A DNA stretch of 64,000 nucleotides from Pseudoclavibacter caeni (GCF_008831125.1 NZ_WBKA01000003.1:62001-126000), one strand, 5' to 3'. Shown: positions 35,124 to 44,664, counted from the stretch's first letter. Notes: a model not told the origin generated them from the sequence alone. Translations and numbers: made by a program.

Positions 35124-35951
35124 TCAGTTGCCCACGCGGTAGCGGACGAATGCCGAGACCGTCAGGCCGGCATCCTTGAGCACCTGCGCGATTGACAGCT
35201 TGTGATCGCGCGCGTACTCCTGGTCGGGCAGCACGATCGTCTTGAAGAAGCCGTTCACGCGGCCCTCGACGATGCGCGGGATCGCCTTCTCGGGCTTGCC
35301 CTCGTTGCGCGAGGTCTCCTCGGCGATGCGCCGCTCGTTCTCGACCTGGTCGGCGGGCACCTCCTCGCGGGTGAGGTACTTCGGGTCGGCGAAGGCGATG
35401 TGCTGCGCGATCGAGTGCGCCGTCTCCGAGTCGTCGCCAGTGTACGCGACGACCACGCCGACCTGCGGGGGCAGATCCGGGTTCGTGCGGTGCAGGTAGA
35501 CCGCGAACCGCTCGCCCTCGAGGTTCGCAACGCGGCGCAGCACGATCTTCTCGCCGATGATCGAGCTGACGTCGGTGATGAGATCCTCGACGTTCTTGCC
35601 CTCGACGGGTGCGCCCAGTGCGGCCTGCTCGTCCGAGGCGCCGACCTCGGCGACCGCGGTGAGGATCTGCTCGGCCAGCTCGATGAACCGCTCGTTCTTC
35701 GCGACGAAGTCGGTCTCGCAGTCGAGCTCGATGAGGTACGCGTGCCGGCCGTCGACCTTCGCGGCCACCAGGCCGTTGGTCGTGGTGCGGCCGGAGCGCT
35801 TGGCCACGCCCTTCAGCCCCTTGACACGCAGCAGCTCGATGGCCTTGTCGACGTCGCCCTCGGCCTCGTCGAGCGCCTTCTTGCAGTCCATCATGCCCGA
35901 GCCCGTGCGCTCGCGCAGGGCCTTGACGTCAGCAGCGGTGTACTTTGCCAT
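35124..35951 (-). CDS. tsf: Elongation factor Ts
   Basis: Nucleotide exchange factor for EF-Tu, 275 aa. The N-terminal UBA-like domain is MAKYTAADVKALRERTGSGMMDCKKALDEA, followed by the core with ELDCETDFVAKNERF, the EF-Ts signature that contacts EF-Tu. The C-terminal part ends TVSAFVRYRVGN. GGAAG lies upstream of the ATG. It follows rpsB by 39 nt, the conserved S2-EF-Ts pairing. Confidence 0.97.
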   Translation of the reverse strand: MAKYTAADVKALRERTGSGMMDCKKALDEAEGDVDKAIELLRVKGLKGVAKRSGRTTTNGLVAAKVDGRHAYLIELDCETDFVAKNERFIELAEQILTAVAEVGASDEQAALGAPVEGKNVEDLITDVSSIIGEKIVLRRVANLEGERFAVYLHRTNPDLPPQVGVVVAYTGDDSETAHSIAQHIAFADPKYLTREEVPADQVENERRIAEETSRNEGKPEKAIPRIVEGRVNGFFKTIVLPDQEYARDHKLSIAQVLKDAGLTVSAFVRYRVGN

Positions 35952-35990
35952 GTTCTTCCGTCTCTCTCGCTGTCTCGCTGTGAAGTGGGT

Positions 35991-36842
35991 TCACTCGGCG
36001 GCCGGTGCGGTCGCCTCGGCGGGCTTCGCCTCCGCGGGCGCCGCCTCCGCGGGCTTCGCGTCGGCCGGGGCGTCAGCCTGCCCCTGCGCCAGCAGCTCGC
36101 GCTCCCACTCGGCCATCGGCTCGGCCTGCTCGCCGGAGTCCTGGGCTGCGCTGTGCCGCTCCATCAGCCCGGCGGCGCACGCGTCGCCGATGATGCGGGT
36201 CAGCAGCGAGACCGAGCGGATGGCGTCGTCGTTGCCCGGGATCGGGTACGCGATGTCATCGGGATCGATGTTCGTGTCGAGGATGGCCACGACGGGGATG
36301 CCGAGCTTCTTGGCCTCCTGCACGGCCAGGTGCTCCTTGTTGGCGTCGACGACCCACAGCGCAGACGGGGTCTTGTCGAGGTTGCGGATGCCGCCCAGCG
36401 TGCGCTCGAGCTTGTCCTTCTCACGCTTGAGGATGAGCAGCTCCTTCTTGGTGTGGCCCGAGCCGGCCACGTCGTCGAAGTCGAGCTCCTCGAGCTCCTT
36501 GAGCCGCTGCAGACGACGGTGCACCGTCGAGAAGTTCGTGAGCAGGCCGCCGAGCCAGCGGTGGTTGATGTACGGCTGGCCGACGCGCTGGGCCTGCTCG
36601 GCGATGGCCTCCTGAGCCTGCTTCTTGGTGCCGACGAAGAGGATCGTGCCGCCGTGGGCGACGGTCTCCTTCACGAAGTCGTACGCGCGGTCGATGTAAC
36701 CGAGAGACTTCTGCAGATCGATGATGTAGATGCCGGAGCGCTCGGTGAAGATGAAAGGCTTGACCTTCGGGTTCCAGCGCCGGGTCTGGTGTCCGAAGTG
36801 CACGCCGGCGTCGAGCAGCTGGCGGATGGTGACAACGGCCAT
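35991..36842 (-). CDS. rpsB: 30S ribosomal protein S2
   Basis: Ribosomal protein S2, 283 aa. The core ([28 protein letters not shown]-like start, then [13 protein letters not shown]) is standard. A C-terminal extension of about 45 residues is Ala/Glu/Pro-rich, with repeated PAEAKPAEA-type units, commonly found in actinobacterial S2. The ATG at 36842 is preceded by AGGAG. It is the first gene of the rpsB-tsf operon, with a long leader (see the adjacent regulatory entry). Confidence 0.97.
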   Translation of the reverse strand: MAVVTIRQLLDAGVHFGHQTRRWNPKVKPFIFTERSGIYIIDLQKSLGYIDRAYDFVKETVAHGGTILFVGTKKQAQEAIAEQAQRVGQPYINHRWLGGLLTNFSTVHRRLQRLKELEELDFDDVAGSGHTKKELLILKREKDKLERTLGGIRNLDKTPSALWVVDANKEHLAVQEAKKLGIPVVAILDTNIDPDDIAYPIPGNDDAIRSVSLLTRIIGDACAAGLMERHSAAQDSGEQAEPMAEWERELLAQGQADAPADAKPAEAAPAEAKPAEATAPAAE

Positions 36843-37263
36843 GGCCGTGTTCTCCTGTTCTGCGCGGGTCGTCCCGCGCCTCTCACGGTTGTCACGGACG
36901 CCGGTCAGCGTCCGTCCTGGTGCCCACGCGCCATCCCACCGCCGAGGCGGACCGTCGGGATGACGACGCTTGATGAGCACGCGAAGTCGGCGGCCCGGGG
37001 GCCACCGCTGCGTCAAGCATAGCCCACCCGACGACGTGCTTCGCGCCCCGCCGCGCCGCGGGGACGTGCCTGCACGAGCCGACGTCCCCGCTCCGCTGCG
37101 CGCGTCCCGCAGGTCGATCCGCGAGCGCGACCATGCGAGCGTCTTCGGATCGCCGCCGGCGCCCTCGCGTGCGGACGCGACACAGCCGGCACACGTGGCC
37201 GCGTCCGTCCACAGGCGACCATGCGTGCTGGTCGACGCGCACGGGGGATGCTGTGCTGTCGGC
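36843..37263. other. Intergenic region: rpsB leader and M23 upstream region
   Basis: This gene-free stretch of 421 bp holds the rpsB leader. On the minus strand it contains hairpin GGACGC-(6 nt)-GCGTCC and, just before the AGGAG site, CGCGGG-ACGA-CCCGCG. S2 represses its own mRNA in other bacteria through leader structure, so such control is possible but unproven. The rest, toward 37263, shows no gene or strong signal. Confidence 0.5.
37016..37021 (-). promoter_or_regulatory. Candidate -10 box of rpsB-tsf
   Basis: TATGCT on the minus strand. It predicts a leader of about 165-170 nt before the rpsB ATG. No clear -35 element. Confidence 0.4.
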
Positions 37264-37986
37264 ATGCACCGCGCCCCGCCCCGTCTCCTCGTCCCGCTCG
37301 TCCTCCTCGTCACGCTGCTGCCGCTCACCGTGTCATCGACGCGGGCCTCGCCGCACGCATCCGCCATGACGGCGGAGCAGCCGGCGGCCCGCACCGCGGC
37401 CTCCGCAGACCAGGTCGGCCAGCCGTTCCGGACGCTCGACGCCCTGCTGACCGGCCTCCTGCCCGTGGCGACGCCCGCCGCCCCGCTGACCGCCACGCCG
37501 GTGGAGGCGCCCGTCGCATCCGCGCGGTCCACGGCGAGCGCGCCCCCGGGGCTGCCCTCCCCCGCCCCGTGCGTGGAGCTGCCGTGCTGGTCCTGGCCGG
37601 TCGCCCGGCCCTCCGTCATAGAGGCGTTCCGCGCGCCCCCGCATCGCTATGGCGCCGGCCACCGCGGGGTCGATCTCGCCGCGGCCGCGGGAGACGCGGT
37701 GCTCGCCGTCGCGGACGGCACGGTCACCTTCGCCGGCCGGGTCGTCGACCGACCGGTCGTCACCGTGTCACACGAAGGCGGCTGGCGATCCAGTCACGAG
37801 GCGGTCGAGCCGGCCGTCACCGCCGGCGACGCCGTGCGCCGAGGACAGGTGATCGGTCATGTGGTCGCCGGCCCGCACTGCGCGGATCGCTGCCTGCACC
37901 TCGGCGCCCGACACGGCGAGGACTACCACGACCCGGTGCTGCTCATCGAGGGCGCGGTGCCCTCCGTCCTGCTGCCACTGCCTTGA
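37264..37986 (+). CDS. Secreted M23-family peptidoglycan peptidase
   Basis: LytM-type metallo-endopeptidase of 240 aa. N-terminal signal peptide at about 1-30 ([19 protein letters not shown]). The M23 domain begins near [11 protein letters not shown], with HxxxD supplying two zinc ligands, continues through [18 protein letters not shown] and ends with HLGARHG (family HxH position, here H-L-G-x-x-H-G). A typical HxH is therefore only partly evident, so activity is uncertain. In actinomycetes an M23 gene commonly sits between rpsB and xerC. There is no clear ribosome site upstream. Confidence 0.82.
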   Translation: MHRAPPRLLVPLVLLVTLLPLTVSSTRASPHASAMTAEQPAARTAASADQVGQPFRTLDALLTGLLPVATPAAPLTATPVEAPVASARSTASAPPGLPSPAPCVELPCWSWPVARPSVIEAFRAPPHRYGAGHRGVDLAAAAGDAVLAVADGTVTFAGRVVDRPVVTVSHEGGWRSSHEAVEPAVTAGDAVRRGQVIGHVVAGPHCADRCLHLGARHGEDYHDPVLLIEGAVPSVLLPLP

Positions 37987-38045
37987 GGACACGCCACGTG
38001 GACGCGCGGCCGGGCCCGGGGATCCCGGCACGGCCGACAGCTGGC

Positions 38046-38116
38046 TCGGGGACGTCCTGCACGGATGGACTCCGGCGGCCACGACAGAGCAGCGGTTCGG
38101 GGACGCCCTGCGCGGA
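38046..38116. repeat. 20-bp imperfect direct repeat
   Basis: TCGGGGACGYCCTGCRCGGA at 38046-38065 and 38097-38116, 51 bp apart, with two mismatches. It lies in the convergent gap between the M23 peptidase gene and xerC. Function unknown. Confidence 0.6.
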
Positions 38117-38163
38117 CGGGCCGAGTCCTGCACCGCACTGCAAGGTTGTGCGCTCCCCCGGAC

Positions 38164-38188
38164 GTGCTGCACCCCAGCCGTGCAGCAC
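38164..38188. terminator. Hairpin in the M23/xerC convergent gap
   Basis: GTGCTGCAC at 38164-38172 and its exact complement at 38180-38188, with a 7-nt loop. It lies 13 nt beyond the xerC stop on the minus strand and could serve both genes. Confidence 0.65.
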
Positions 38189-38201
38189 CCCGGGGCGCCC
38201 C

Positions 38202-39284
38202 TTAGGCCCGCGGATGCGCCTGCAGATACGCCTGGGTCATCCGTTCCATGGAGACATGCGTGTAGATCTGCGTCGTGCCGATGCTCGCATGCCCCAGTAT
38301 CGTCTGCACCGCGCGCAGGTCGGCGCCGCCGTCGAGCAGATGGGTCGCCGCCGTGTGCCGGAAGGAGTGCGGGCCGGCCGGCCGGGCGCCGACCCGGGAC
38401 AGCGCCTCCGTAACCACGCGCCGCACGGTGCGCACGTCGATCGCCCCGCCCCGCGCGCCGAGGAACACCCGCGCGGTCGACCGGCCGTCCCGCCGCCGTC
38501 CGAGCAGCTCGGGGCGCCCCGTGGCCAGATAGCGGTCAAGCGCGGCCAGCGCCGGGTCGCCGACAGGAACCACGCGCTCACGGTCGCCCTTGCCGATCAC
38601 GCGCAGCATGCCCCGGTCATGGTCGATCGCGCCGAGCTCCAAGGTGGCGAGCTCGGAGACGCGCAGCGCTGAGGCGTAGAGCACCTCGAGCATCGCGGCG
38701 TCGCGCTGGGCGACCGGGTCCGGCCGCGGGTCGGCGGCAGAGCGCGGCGCGCAGGCCTGTGCGTCAGCGGCGTCCAGCAGCCGGCGCATCGTGCCCCGCC
38801 CGTGGACGACGGGCAGCTGCCGGCCGTGCCTGGGCACGGCGAGCCGGGCGGCCGGGTCGATCGTGACGAGCCCCTGTTCGAGCAGCCAGCGGCCGAACAT
38901 CCGCGCGACGGTGGCGCGACGGGAGAGCGTCGTGCGGGCGAGCCCCCGCTCCGCCCCGTCACCGAGCCAGGCGCGCAGCACGGCGTGCGAGAGCGTTGCG
39001 ATGGTCGGCGGCGTGGCAGCGTCCGCCGCGCCGGCGGACCGCACGCACCAGCCGACGAGATCGCGCAGGTCCACCCCATAGGCGCGCACGGTCCGCGGGG
39101 AAAGCCCCCGGGCCGTCTGGGCCCGCACGAACGCGTCGACCACACCGGCCAATGGCTGTTCCGCATCTCTCTGCGGTCGTCCTGCGGCGTCTGGCGCCGG
39201 CTTCGCCTCCTTCCAGTCCGACACGCCCTCGGTAGGTGCGTCGGGGGTGTGCAACCTGGCTCCTGACTCCATGCTCCCCAGCAT
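38202..39284 (-). CDS. xerC: Tyrosine recombinase XerC
   Basis: Site-specific recombinase of 360 aa that resolves chromosome dimers at dif with XerD. The N-terminal SAM-like core-binding domain starts near residue 40 (VDAFVRAQTARGLSPRTVRAY). The catalytic domain holds the Arg in ASALRVSELATL, the Lys in VIGKGDRERVVP, HSFRHTAATHLLDGG (His and second Arg), the final His in LGHASIGTTQIYTHV and the Tyr nucleophile in that YTHV. The N-terminus has about 40 extra low-conservation residues. The start at 39284 has GAGG upstream; 39272 is an alternative. It is chromosomal in context, not part of an integrated element. Confidence 0.92.
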   Translation of the reverse strand: MLGSMESGARLHTPDAPTEGVSDWKEAKPAPDAAGRPQRDAEQPLAGVVDAFVRAQTARGLSPRTVRAYGVDLRDLVGWCVRSAGAADAATPPTIATLSHAVLRAWLGDGAERGLARTTLSRRATVARMFGRWLLEQGLVTIDPAARLAVPRHGRQLPVVHGRGTMRRLLDAADAQACAPRSAADPRPDPVAQRDAAMLEVLYASALRVSELATLELGAIDHDRGMLRVIGKGDRERVVPVGDPALAALDRYLATGRPELLGRRRDGRSTARVFLGARGGAIDVRTVRRVVTEALSRVGARPAGPHSFRHTAATHLLDGGADLRAVQTILGHASIGTTQIYTHVSMERMTQAYLQAHPRA

Positions 39285-39385
39285 GCCACCTCGCGGTCGG
39301 GCATTCTGAGGCGAGATGTCCGACCGGCCGAATGGCCAGGACGGCCGGGCGGCGCGCGGTCTCGTCTCCGGGCTCCAGACATCCG

Positions 39386-40669
39386 TCATCCCCGTCGCCA
39401 GCGTCCGTCCCCCGTCCTGACGGCGAGGCCGAGCAGCTCGAGCTCCCCGAGCCCGGCGGAGACGGTCGTCTCGGCGAGACCCGCGCGCGCCGCGAGCGCC
39501 GCGGTCGGGGCCGGCTGCCGCGGGTGCAGCGCGTCGTGCAGGCGCACGAGCTCGGCGCGCAGCCCGGCGACCGGCGAGGGCTCGAGCTCCGGTTGCAGGG
39601 CGAGCATGCCGAGGGCCTCGTCTCCGGTGGCGACCAGCTGGGCGATGCCGTCGCGGATGATCCGGTTCGCCCCGGCGGATGAGCCGGAGACCACGGACCC
39701 GGGCACGGCGCCGATCGGCCGGCCGAGCTGGGCGGCATGCCGGGCCGTGTTGAGCGCCCCGGAGCGATGCCCCGCCTCTGTGACGACGACCACGGCCGCG
39801 AGCGAGGCGATCAACCTGTTCCGCTGCAGGAATCGCCAGCGGGTCGGCGCGGTACCCGGCGGCTGCTCGGCGACGAGGCAGCCGCGTTCGGCGATCTCGC
39901 GCAGCAGCGGCTCGTTGCCGGCCGGATAGAGCCGGTCGAGTCCGCCGGCGAGCACGGCGACGGTGTCGCCACCGACCGCGAGCGCGGTGCGGTGGGCCTG
40001 GCGGTCGACGCCGTACGCGCCGCCGGAGAGCACGGTGAAGCCCTGCCGACACCAGGCCTCGGCGATGTCGGCGGTGACCTGCAGCCCGTACGGGGTCGCG
40101 GCACGCGAGCCGACGAGCGCGCCGACCCGCGGCCGGTCAAGCAGCTCGGCCCGGCCGAGCGTCCACAGGCACACCGGCCCATGCTCGCCGAGGTCGGCGA
40201 CACGGCGGGGCCAGGCGTCGTCGCCGGGCAGGAGCACGCGCAGGTGCAGGCTCGCCGCCGAGCGCAGCGCGCCGACGAGGCCCCGATCGCCGAACCGGGG
40301 CCGCCAGCGGGCCAGCGCCCGCGTCGCATCCGGTGTGGGCACGCCCGGCAGGGTGCCGCGGATCGAGGCCGCGGGGGTCATGTCGGGCAGGGCGTCTGGG
40401 GTCGGCAGCGCGGCGAGCACGGCCAGCAGAGCGGCGACGGCCCCGGCCTCGGCGATGAGCGCGCCGGCCACACCGTCGCCGGGCTCGACGAGGAACGACC
40501 ACCACACCCGGGCGAGCAGCTCCGCGGCGCGCTCGGGGTCGTGCTCGGCCCCCGGGTGCAGCCCGGCGAGCGCGGTCTCCACGTCGGCGCGCTCCGGCGG
40601 GGTGAGGCGATGCCACGCGGCGAAGCGGTCGAGGAGGATCCGAGCAGTGGACGGGGACGACGGGCTCAT
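39386..40669 (-). CDS. dprA: DNA-processing protein DprA
   Basis: Rossmann-fold ssDNA-binding protein that loads RecA onto incoming DNA, 427 aa. Core motifs: ALVGSRAATPYGLQ, TVLSGGAYGVDRQAHRTAL, VAVLAGGLDRLYPAGN and SGALNTARHAAQLGRPIGAVPGSV. A winged-helix end (AALAARAGLAETTVSAGLGELELLGL) follows. It is coupled to comM by a 4-nt overlap (ATGA). A natural-competence role is suggested but unproven in most actinomycetes. Confidence 0.93.
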   Translation of the reverse strand: MSPSSPSTARILLDRFAAWHRLTPPERADVETALAGLHPGAEHDPERAAELLARVWWSFLVEPGDGVAGALIAEAGAVAALLAVLAALPTPDALPDMTPAASIRGTLPGVPTPDATRALARWRPRFGDRGLVGALRSAASLHLRVLLPGDDAWPRRVADLGEHGPVCLWTLGRAELLDRPRVGALVGSRAATPYGLQVTADIAEAWCRQGFTVLSGGAYGVDRQAHRTALAVGGDTVAVLAGGLDRLYPAGNEPLLREIAERGCLVAEQPPGTAPTRWRFLQRNRLIASLAAVVVVTEAGHRSGALNTARHAAQLGRPIGAVPGSVVSGSSAGANRIIRDGIAQLVATGDEALGMLALQPELEPSPVAGLRAELVRLHDALHPRQPAPTAALAARAGLAETTVSAGLGELELLGLAVRTGDGRWRRG

Positions 40670-42243
40670 GCGATCGCCTCCACGCCACGCCAGCGCAGCG
40701 CCCGGGCAAGGTGCTCCGCATGCGGCCGGTCGACCTCGTCGAGGTCGGCGAGCGTCCAGGCGGCGCGCAGCACCCGATCGTAGCCGCGCAGGCTGAGCAG
40801 GCCGTGGTCAAGGGCCCGGTCGAGCGTCGCGGTCGTCGCGGGCCCGAGTCGCAGGGCTCCGCGCAGCACCGCTCCCGGCACCCGACCGTTGACGTCGAGC
40901 CCGTGCGGGGCGAGTCGATCCACGGCGCGCCGGCGGGCGGCGACGACCCGGCGCAGCGCCCGGGCGCTGTCCAGCTCGGCGCGGTCGGCTGCGAGGACGT
41001 CGCGGGCGCGCACCCGGCCGACGGTGACCCGCAGGTCGATGCGGTCGAGCAGCGGGCCACTCAGCCGGGCGGTGTAGCGCATGCGCTGCGCCGGAGTGCA
41101 CGAGCAGGAGCCGTCCGGTTCGAGCGCCCGCCCGCACGGGCAGGGGTTCATCGCCGCGACGAGCTGGAAGTCGGCTGGCAGCCGTGCCTGCCGGCCGCCG
41201 CGGTGCAGGGTGATCGTGCCCGTCTCCAGGCACTGGCGCAGCGCATCGAGCACCCTGGAGCGGAATTCGGGCGCCTCGTCCAGGAAGAGCACGCCATGGG
41301 CGCTCAGCGACACGAGCCCCGGCCGCAGCCCGGTGCCGCCGCCGATGAGCGCCGCCATGGTGAGGCTGTGGTGCGGGGCCTCGAACGGCGGCCGGTCGAC
41401 GAGCCCGCGCACCCCACCCGGCGAGGTGATGGAGCGCACCGCGGTGGCCTCCAGCGCCCGGTCGCGGTCGAGCGGCGGCAGGATGCCGGGCAGCGTCTGG
41501 GCGAGCAGGGACTTCCCCGCCCCGGGACTGCCCTCGAGTAGCAGGTGGTGACGGCCGGCGGCGGCGACCACGAGCGCCTCCACGGCCTCCGGCTGGCCGC
41601 GCACGGTCGCGAGATCCGGCGGGACCTCATGCCACCCGACCCTCGGATCGACGTCCGCCGTCCCGCCGCCCGGGTCGAGAACGCCGCCGGGTGCGCCCCG
41701 GTCGCGCGGCGGGCGTCGGACGCCGCCGAGGTCGCCGCCGAGGCGGCCGATGAGTTCGGCCAGGTCGTGGACGCCGGCCACGTCGACCCCGGAGACGAGC
41801 CGCGCCTCGGCCAGGTTCGCGGCCGGCACCACGGCCCGGGTGCGACCGCCCGCCCGCGCGGCGAGCAGGGCCGGCAGCACGCCCGGCACGGGCAGCACGC
41901 GACCGTCGAGACCGAGCTCGCCGAGCACGACCGTCTCACGGGCGCCACTCCGGGAGAGCGCGCCCTGCGCGGCGAGGACCGCCGCCGCGATCGCGAGATC
42001 GTGCATCGCACCGTGCTTGGGCAGATCGGTCGGGGCGAGATTGACCGTCAGCCGGGTGTCCGGGTACTGCAGGCCGCTGTTGCCCATCGCGACGCGCACC
42101 CGGTGCTCTGCCTGTGCGACGGCGGTGTCGGCCAGCCCGATGATCCGGGTCGCCGGCAGGCCGGAGCTGACATCCGCCTCGACGTCGATGACGACGCCGT
42201 CGACGCCCTGCAGCGCCACGCTGCGGCTCGTGCCGAGCGCCAT
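40666..42243 (-). CDS. comM: YifB/ComM family Mg-chelatase-like AAA+ ATPase
   Basis: AAA+ helicase-like protein of 525 aa related to Mg-chelatase subunit I, promoting branch migration during DNA uptake. The N-terminal Lon-protease-like domain is about 1-170. Walker A is GSPGAGKSLLAQTL and Walker B is VLFLDEAPEF; the sensor segment ends with ELDSARALRRVVAARRRAVDRL. The ATG at 42243 overlaps the yraN stop by 1 nt (TGATG); a GTG one codon earlier is also possible. Confidence 0.92.
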   Translation of the reverse strand: MALGTSRSVALQGVDGVVIDVEADVSSGLPATRIIGLADTAVAQAEHRVRVAMGNSGLQYPDTRLTVNLAPTDLPKHGAMHDLAIAAAVLAAQGALSRSGARETVVLGELGLDGRVLPVPGVLPALLAARAGGRTRAVVPAANLAEARLVSGVDVAGVHDLAELIGRLGGDLGGVRRPPRDRGAPGGVLDPGGGTADVDPRVGWHEVPPDLATVRGQPEAVEALVVAAAGRHHLLLEGSPGAGKSLLAQTLPGILPPLDRDRALEATAVRSITSPGGVRGLVDRPPFEAPHHSLTMAALIGGGTGLRPGLVSLSAHGVLFLDEAPEFRSRVLDALRQCLETGTITLHRGGRQARLPADFQLVAAMNPCPCGRALEPDGSCSCTPAQRMRYTARLSGPLLDRIDLRVTVGRVRARDVLAADRAELDSARALRRVVAARRRAVDRLAPHGLDVNGRVPGAVLRGALRLGPATTATLDRALDHGLLSLRGYDRVLRAAWTLADLDEVDRPHAEHLARALRWRGVEAIA

Positions 42244-42677
42244 CACACACCCCGCCGATGCTCGATGACGAGCCCGTCGGTCAGCAGGCGCACGCCGATC
42301 GCGTCCAGCCGCACGGGGCCTGGCCAGGCGGTCTCTCGCTGCTGCAGCCAGCGGCCGATCAGCCGGCGCAGGCGTCGGCGCTTGCGGTCGTCGATCGCCT
42401 CGAACGGGGTGCCATGGCGCGTCCCGGCGCGCGTCTTGACCTCGACGAACACGAGGCAGTCGCCGTCGCGGGCGATGATGTCGATCTCGCCCTCCCGCCC
42501 GCTGCGCCAGTTGCGGTCGAGGATCTCATAGCCGATGTCGCGCAGCCAGTGGGCGGCGTGCTCCTCGCCGCGCGGGCCGAGAGCGACGCGGGGGCCGCCG
42601 GCCCGGGACGTGGTCGGATCGGGCGGCGGCGAGGCGGCGGCCGGCGGCTGGGACGTGGTGGTGTCTGTCGTGGTCAT
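42243..42677 (-). CDS. YraN family (UPF0102) endonuclease-like protein
   Basis: Protein of 144 aa. After a Thr/Ala/Pro-rich N-terminus of about 30 residues, it shows the conserved core RGEEHAAHWLRDIGYEILDRNWR, then GEIDIIARDGDCLVFVEVKTR. The D-E-K pattern (EID, VEVKTR) is that of the restriction-endonuclease-like fold. Function is not established. It sits before comM-dprA-xerC, a conserved neighbourhood. Confidence 0.88.
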   Translation of the reverse strand: MTTTDTTTSQPPAAASPPPDPTTSRAGGPRVALGPRGEEHAAHWLRDIGYEILDRNWRSGREGEIDIIARDGDCLVFVEVKTRAGTRHGTPFEAIDDRKRRRLRRLIGRWLQQRETAWPGPVRLDAIGVRLLTDGLVIEHRRGV

Positions 42678-42828
42678 GCCGGCAGGATCGCCGGACGGGC
42701 GTGCGCGGAGCCACCGCGGTCAGCGGGATGTGGAGAGCACGACCCGGGTCGACGCGCTGTGCCGAACGCGGAGCCGCGAGATCACCGGCAGCACGGGCGG
42801 ATGCCGGCGGCGACCGGGACCGTCAGGC

Positions 42829-43155
42829 TCACGGCTCGTCGATCGACAGCTCGCTCGGCAGCTCGAGGTCGTGGGCGGCGAGCTCCTCGACGTTGACGTC
42901 CTTGTAGGTGAGCACCCGCACGCGCTTGGCGAAGCGATCCGACCGGTAGATGTCCCAGACCCACACGTCACCGAGGTTCAGCTCGATGTAGAAGTCGCTG
43001 CCGACGTCACGACGCTCCATCGTGACCTCGTTGGCGAGGTAGAAGCGGCGCTCGGTCTCCACGACGTACTTGAACATGTGCACGACATCGCGGTACTCGC
43101 GATACAGTGCGAGCTCAGCGTCGCGTTCGTAGTCATCGAAGTCCTGGGGATCCAT
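42829..43155 (-). CDS. DUF2469 protein
   Basis: Conserved actinobacterial protein of 108 aa, function unknown. It starts MDPQDFDDYERDAELALYREYRDVV and continues VETERRFYLANEV, VGSDFYIELNLGDVWVWDIYRSDRF and DVNVEELAAHDLELP, the family core. The start at 43155 has GAGAGG upstream and a TAGAGT box. It lies downstream of rnhB on the same strand with 13 nt between, the usual actinobacterial arrangement. Confidence 0.88.
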   Translation of the reverse strand: MDPQDFDDYERDAELALYREYRDVVHMFKYVVETERRFYLANEVTMERRDVGSDFYIELNLGDVWVWDIYRSDRFAKRVRVLTYKDVNVEELAAHDLELPSELSIDEP

Positions 43156-43168
43156 ACGGCCTCTCACT

Positions 43169-43810
43169 CTAGTGCAGCCACGTGCGCCGGTGCAGGGGGC
43201 TCGGCCCGAGCCGGGTGATCGCCGCCCGATGCTGGGCGCTGCCGTACCCGCGATTGTGCTCCCAGCCGTACCCGGGGTGCGCGACCGCCAGCTCGACCAT
43301 CAGATCGTCGCGCCACACCTTCGCGAGGACGCTGGCCGCGGCCACGCTCGCGCAGTCGCGGTCCGCCTTCGCGCGCACCCGCACCATGACGTCCCGCTCG
43401 CCGGCGAGCCCTTCGGAGAGCCAGTCGGCCGTGCCGTCGAGGATGACGGCGACCCGGGCGTCCCGGGACAGGCCGGCGAGCACGCCCGTGACCGCGTCCA
43501 CGGCAGCCGCGCGCAGGCAGGCGACGATGCCCTCCGCGTCGATGCGGGCGCTGTCGACCGCGGCGACGCGCCAGCCGACCGCCCACGCGCGCAACGGGGC
43601 GACGAGGGCGTGGCGACGACGGTCGGTGAGCATCTTCGAGTCGCGCAGCCCCGCGGGCCAGACGCCGGTGCGCGCGGTCACCGCGGCCGCGCCGACCGCG
43701 ACCGGGCCGGCCAGTGCGCCGCGCCCCACCTCGTCGCAGCCGACCACGACGTCCGCGCCCGCGTCGAGCAGCTCCCGCTCCAGATCAAGCGTGGGATCGG
43801 CGACGGTCAC
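43169..43810 (-). CDS. rnhB: Ribonuclease HII
   Basis: Removes RNA from RNA-DNA hybrids and single ribonucleotides, 213 aa. Catalytic acidic residues are visible in VVGCDEVGRGALAGPV (Asp-Glu), in LDGTADW (Asp) and in AKADRDCASVAAASVLAKVWRD. GYGWEHNRGYGSAQH near the C-terminus is the conserved substrate-recognition segment. The GTG start at 43810 overlaps the lepB stop by 4 nt (GTGA), so it is coupled to lepB. Confidence 0.93.
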   Translation of the reverse strand: MTVADPTLDLERELLDAGADVVVGCDEVGRGALAGPVAVGAAAVTARTGVWPAGLRDSKMLTDRRRHALVAPLRAWAVGWRVAAVDSARIDAEGIVACLRAAAVDAVTGVLAGLSRDARVAVILDGTADWLSEGLAGERDVMVRVRAKADRDCASVAAASVLAKVWRDDLMVELAVAHPGYGWEHNRGYGSAQHRAAITRLGPSPLHRRTWLH

Positions 43811-44664
43811 TCGTCCTCGTAGAGGTCGGAGCGGTCGGGCACGTCGGCGAACACCTCGGGGTGCGCGTCGAGCCCCTGCCACCGCGAGGCGGGCCAGGAG
43901 ACCACGAACGCGCGGCCCACGACATCGTCGACGGGCACCGTCCCGTGGCCGGGATCGCTCGTGTGGGCGCTGGAGTCGCGGGAGTTGCCGCGGTTGTCGC
44001 CCATCACCCAGATCGAGTCAGCGGGCACTGTGACGTCGAAGGTGCGCGCGCACGACGCATTGCCGGGGTTGACGTACGCGCTCTCGTCGAGCTCGACGTC
44101 GTTGACGGTGATCGTGCCGCCGACCCGGCTGCACACGACGTGGTCGCCCTCGACGCCGATGACGCGCTTGATCAGGTACTGCTGGGAGTCGGAGTCGCCG
44201 AGGCCGACGAAGGTCAGCGCGTCCTGCACGCCGCGACCGAGGCTCCAGCCCTGCGACGCGCCGGGCGGCGTGGACAGCCACCCGCCCGGGTCTCTGAACA
44301 CGACGACGTCGCCGCGGCTGAGCCCGAAGGGGTTCGGCTGCATCCGGTTGACGAGCACGCGGTCGCCGACCTGCAGCGTCTGCTCCATCGACCCCGAGGG
44401 GATCGAGAAGGTGCGCACCACGAACGTGCGCAGCAGCGTCGAGAGCGCCAGCGCGATGACGACGATGATCGCGAGATCCCGCAGCGTGCGCAGGAACGCG
44501 CCGCGCGGCTCGCGCCGCGGGGCGTCCGCGGCGCCGCGGACCCCCGCTCCGCCACCGGCGGCCTCGCCGTGGTCGCCATCAGACGAGGGCTGGCCTGCGA
44601 CGTCGGCCTCCCCCATCACGTCGTCGGTCGACGCCGGCCGCTGCCGTCCGTCCTCAGCCGTCAT
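43807..44664 (-). CDS. lepB: Signal peptidase I
   Basis: Membrane-bound leader peptidase, 285 aa. A charged and Gly-rich N-terminus of about 60 residues precedes a single transmembrane helix (DLAIIVVIALALSTLLRTFVV). The catalytic Ser lies in FSIPSGSMEQTLQVGDRV and the general base Lys in YLIKRVIGVEGDHV; GDNRGNSRDSSAH is a further signature. The catalytic domain is outside. The ATG at 44664 has GAGG upstream. It is coupled to rnhB downstream. Confidence 0.95.
   Translation of the reverse strand: MTAEDGRQRPASTDDVMGEADVAGQPSSDGDHGEAAGGGAGVRGAADAPRREPRGAFLRTLRDLAIIVVIALALSTLLRTFVVRTFSIPSGSMEQTLQVGDRVLVNRMQPNPFGLSRGDVVVFRDPGGWLSTPPGASQGWSLGRGVQDALTFVGLGDSDSQQYLIKRVIGVEGDHVVCSRVGGTITVNDVELDESAYVNPGNASCARTFDVTVPADSIWVMGDNRGNSRDSSAHTSDPGHGTVPVDDVVGRAFVVSWPASRWQGLDAHPEVFADVPDRSDLYEDE

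Noticed and set aside
38202-39284. Integrase of a mobile element (tyrosine recombinase)
   Set aside because: It sits in the conserved xerC-dprA-comM-yraN neighbourhood with no att-type repeats or cargo, so it is the housekeeping XerC.
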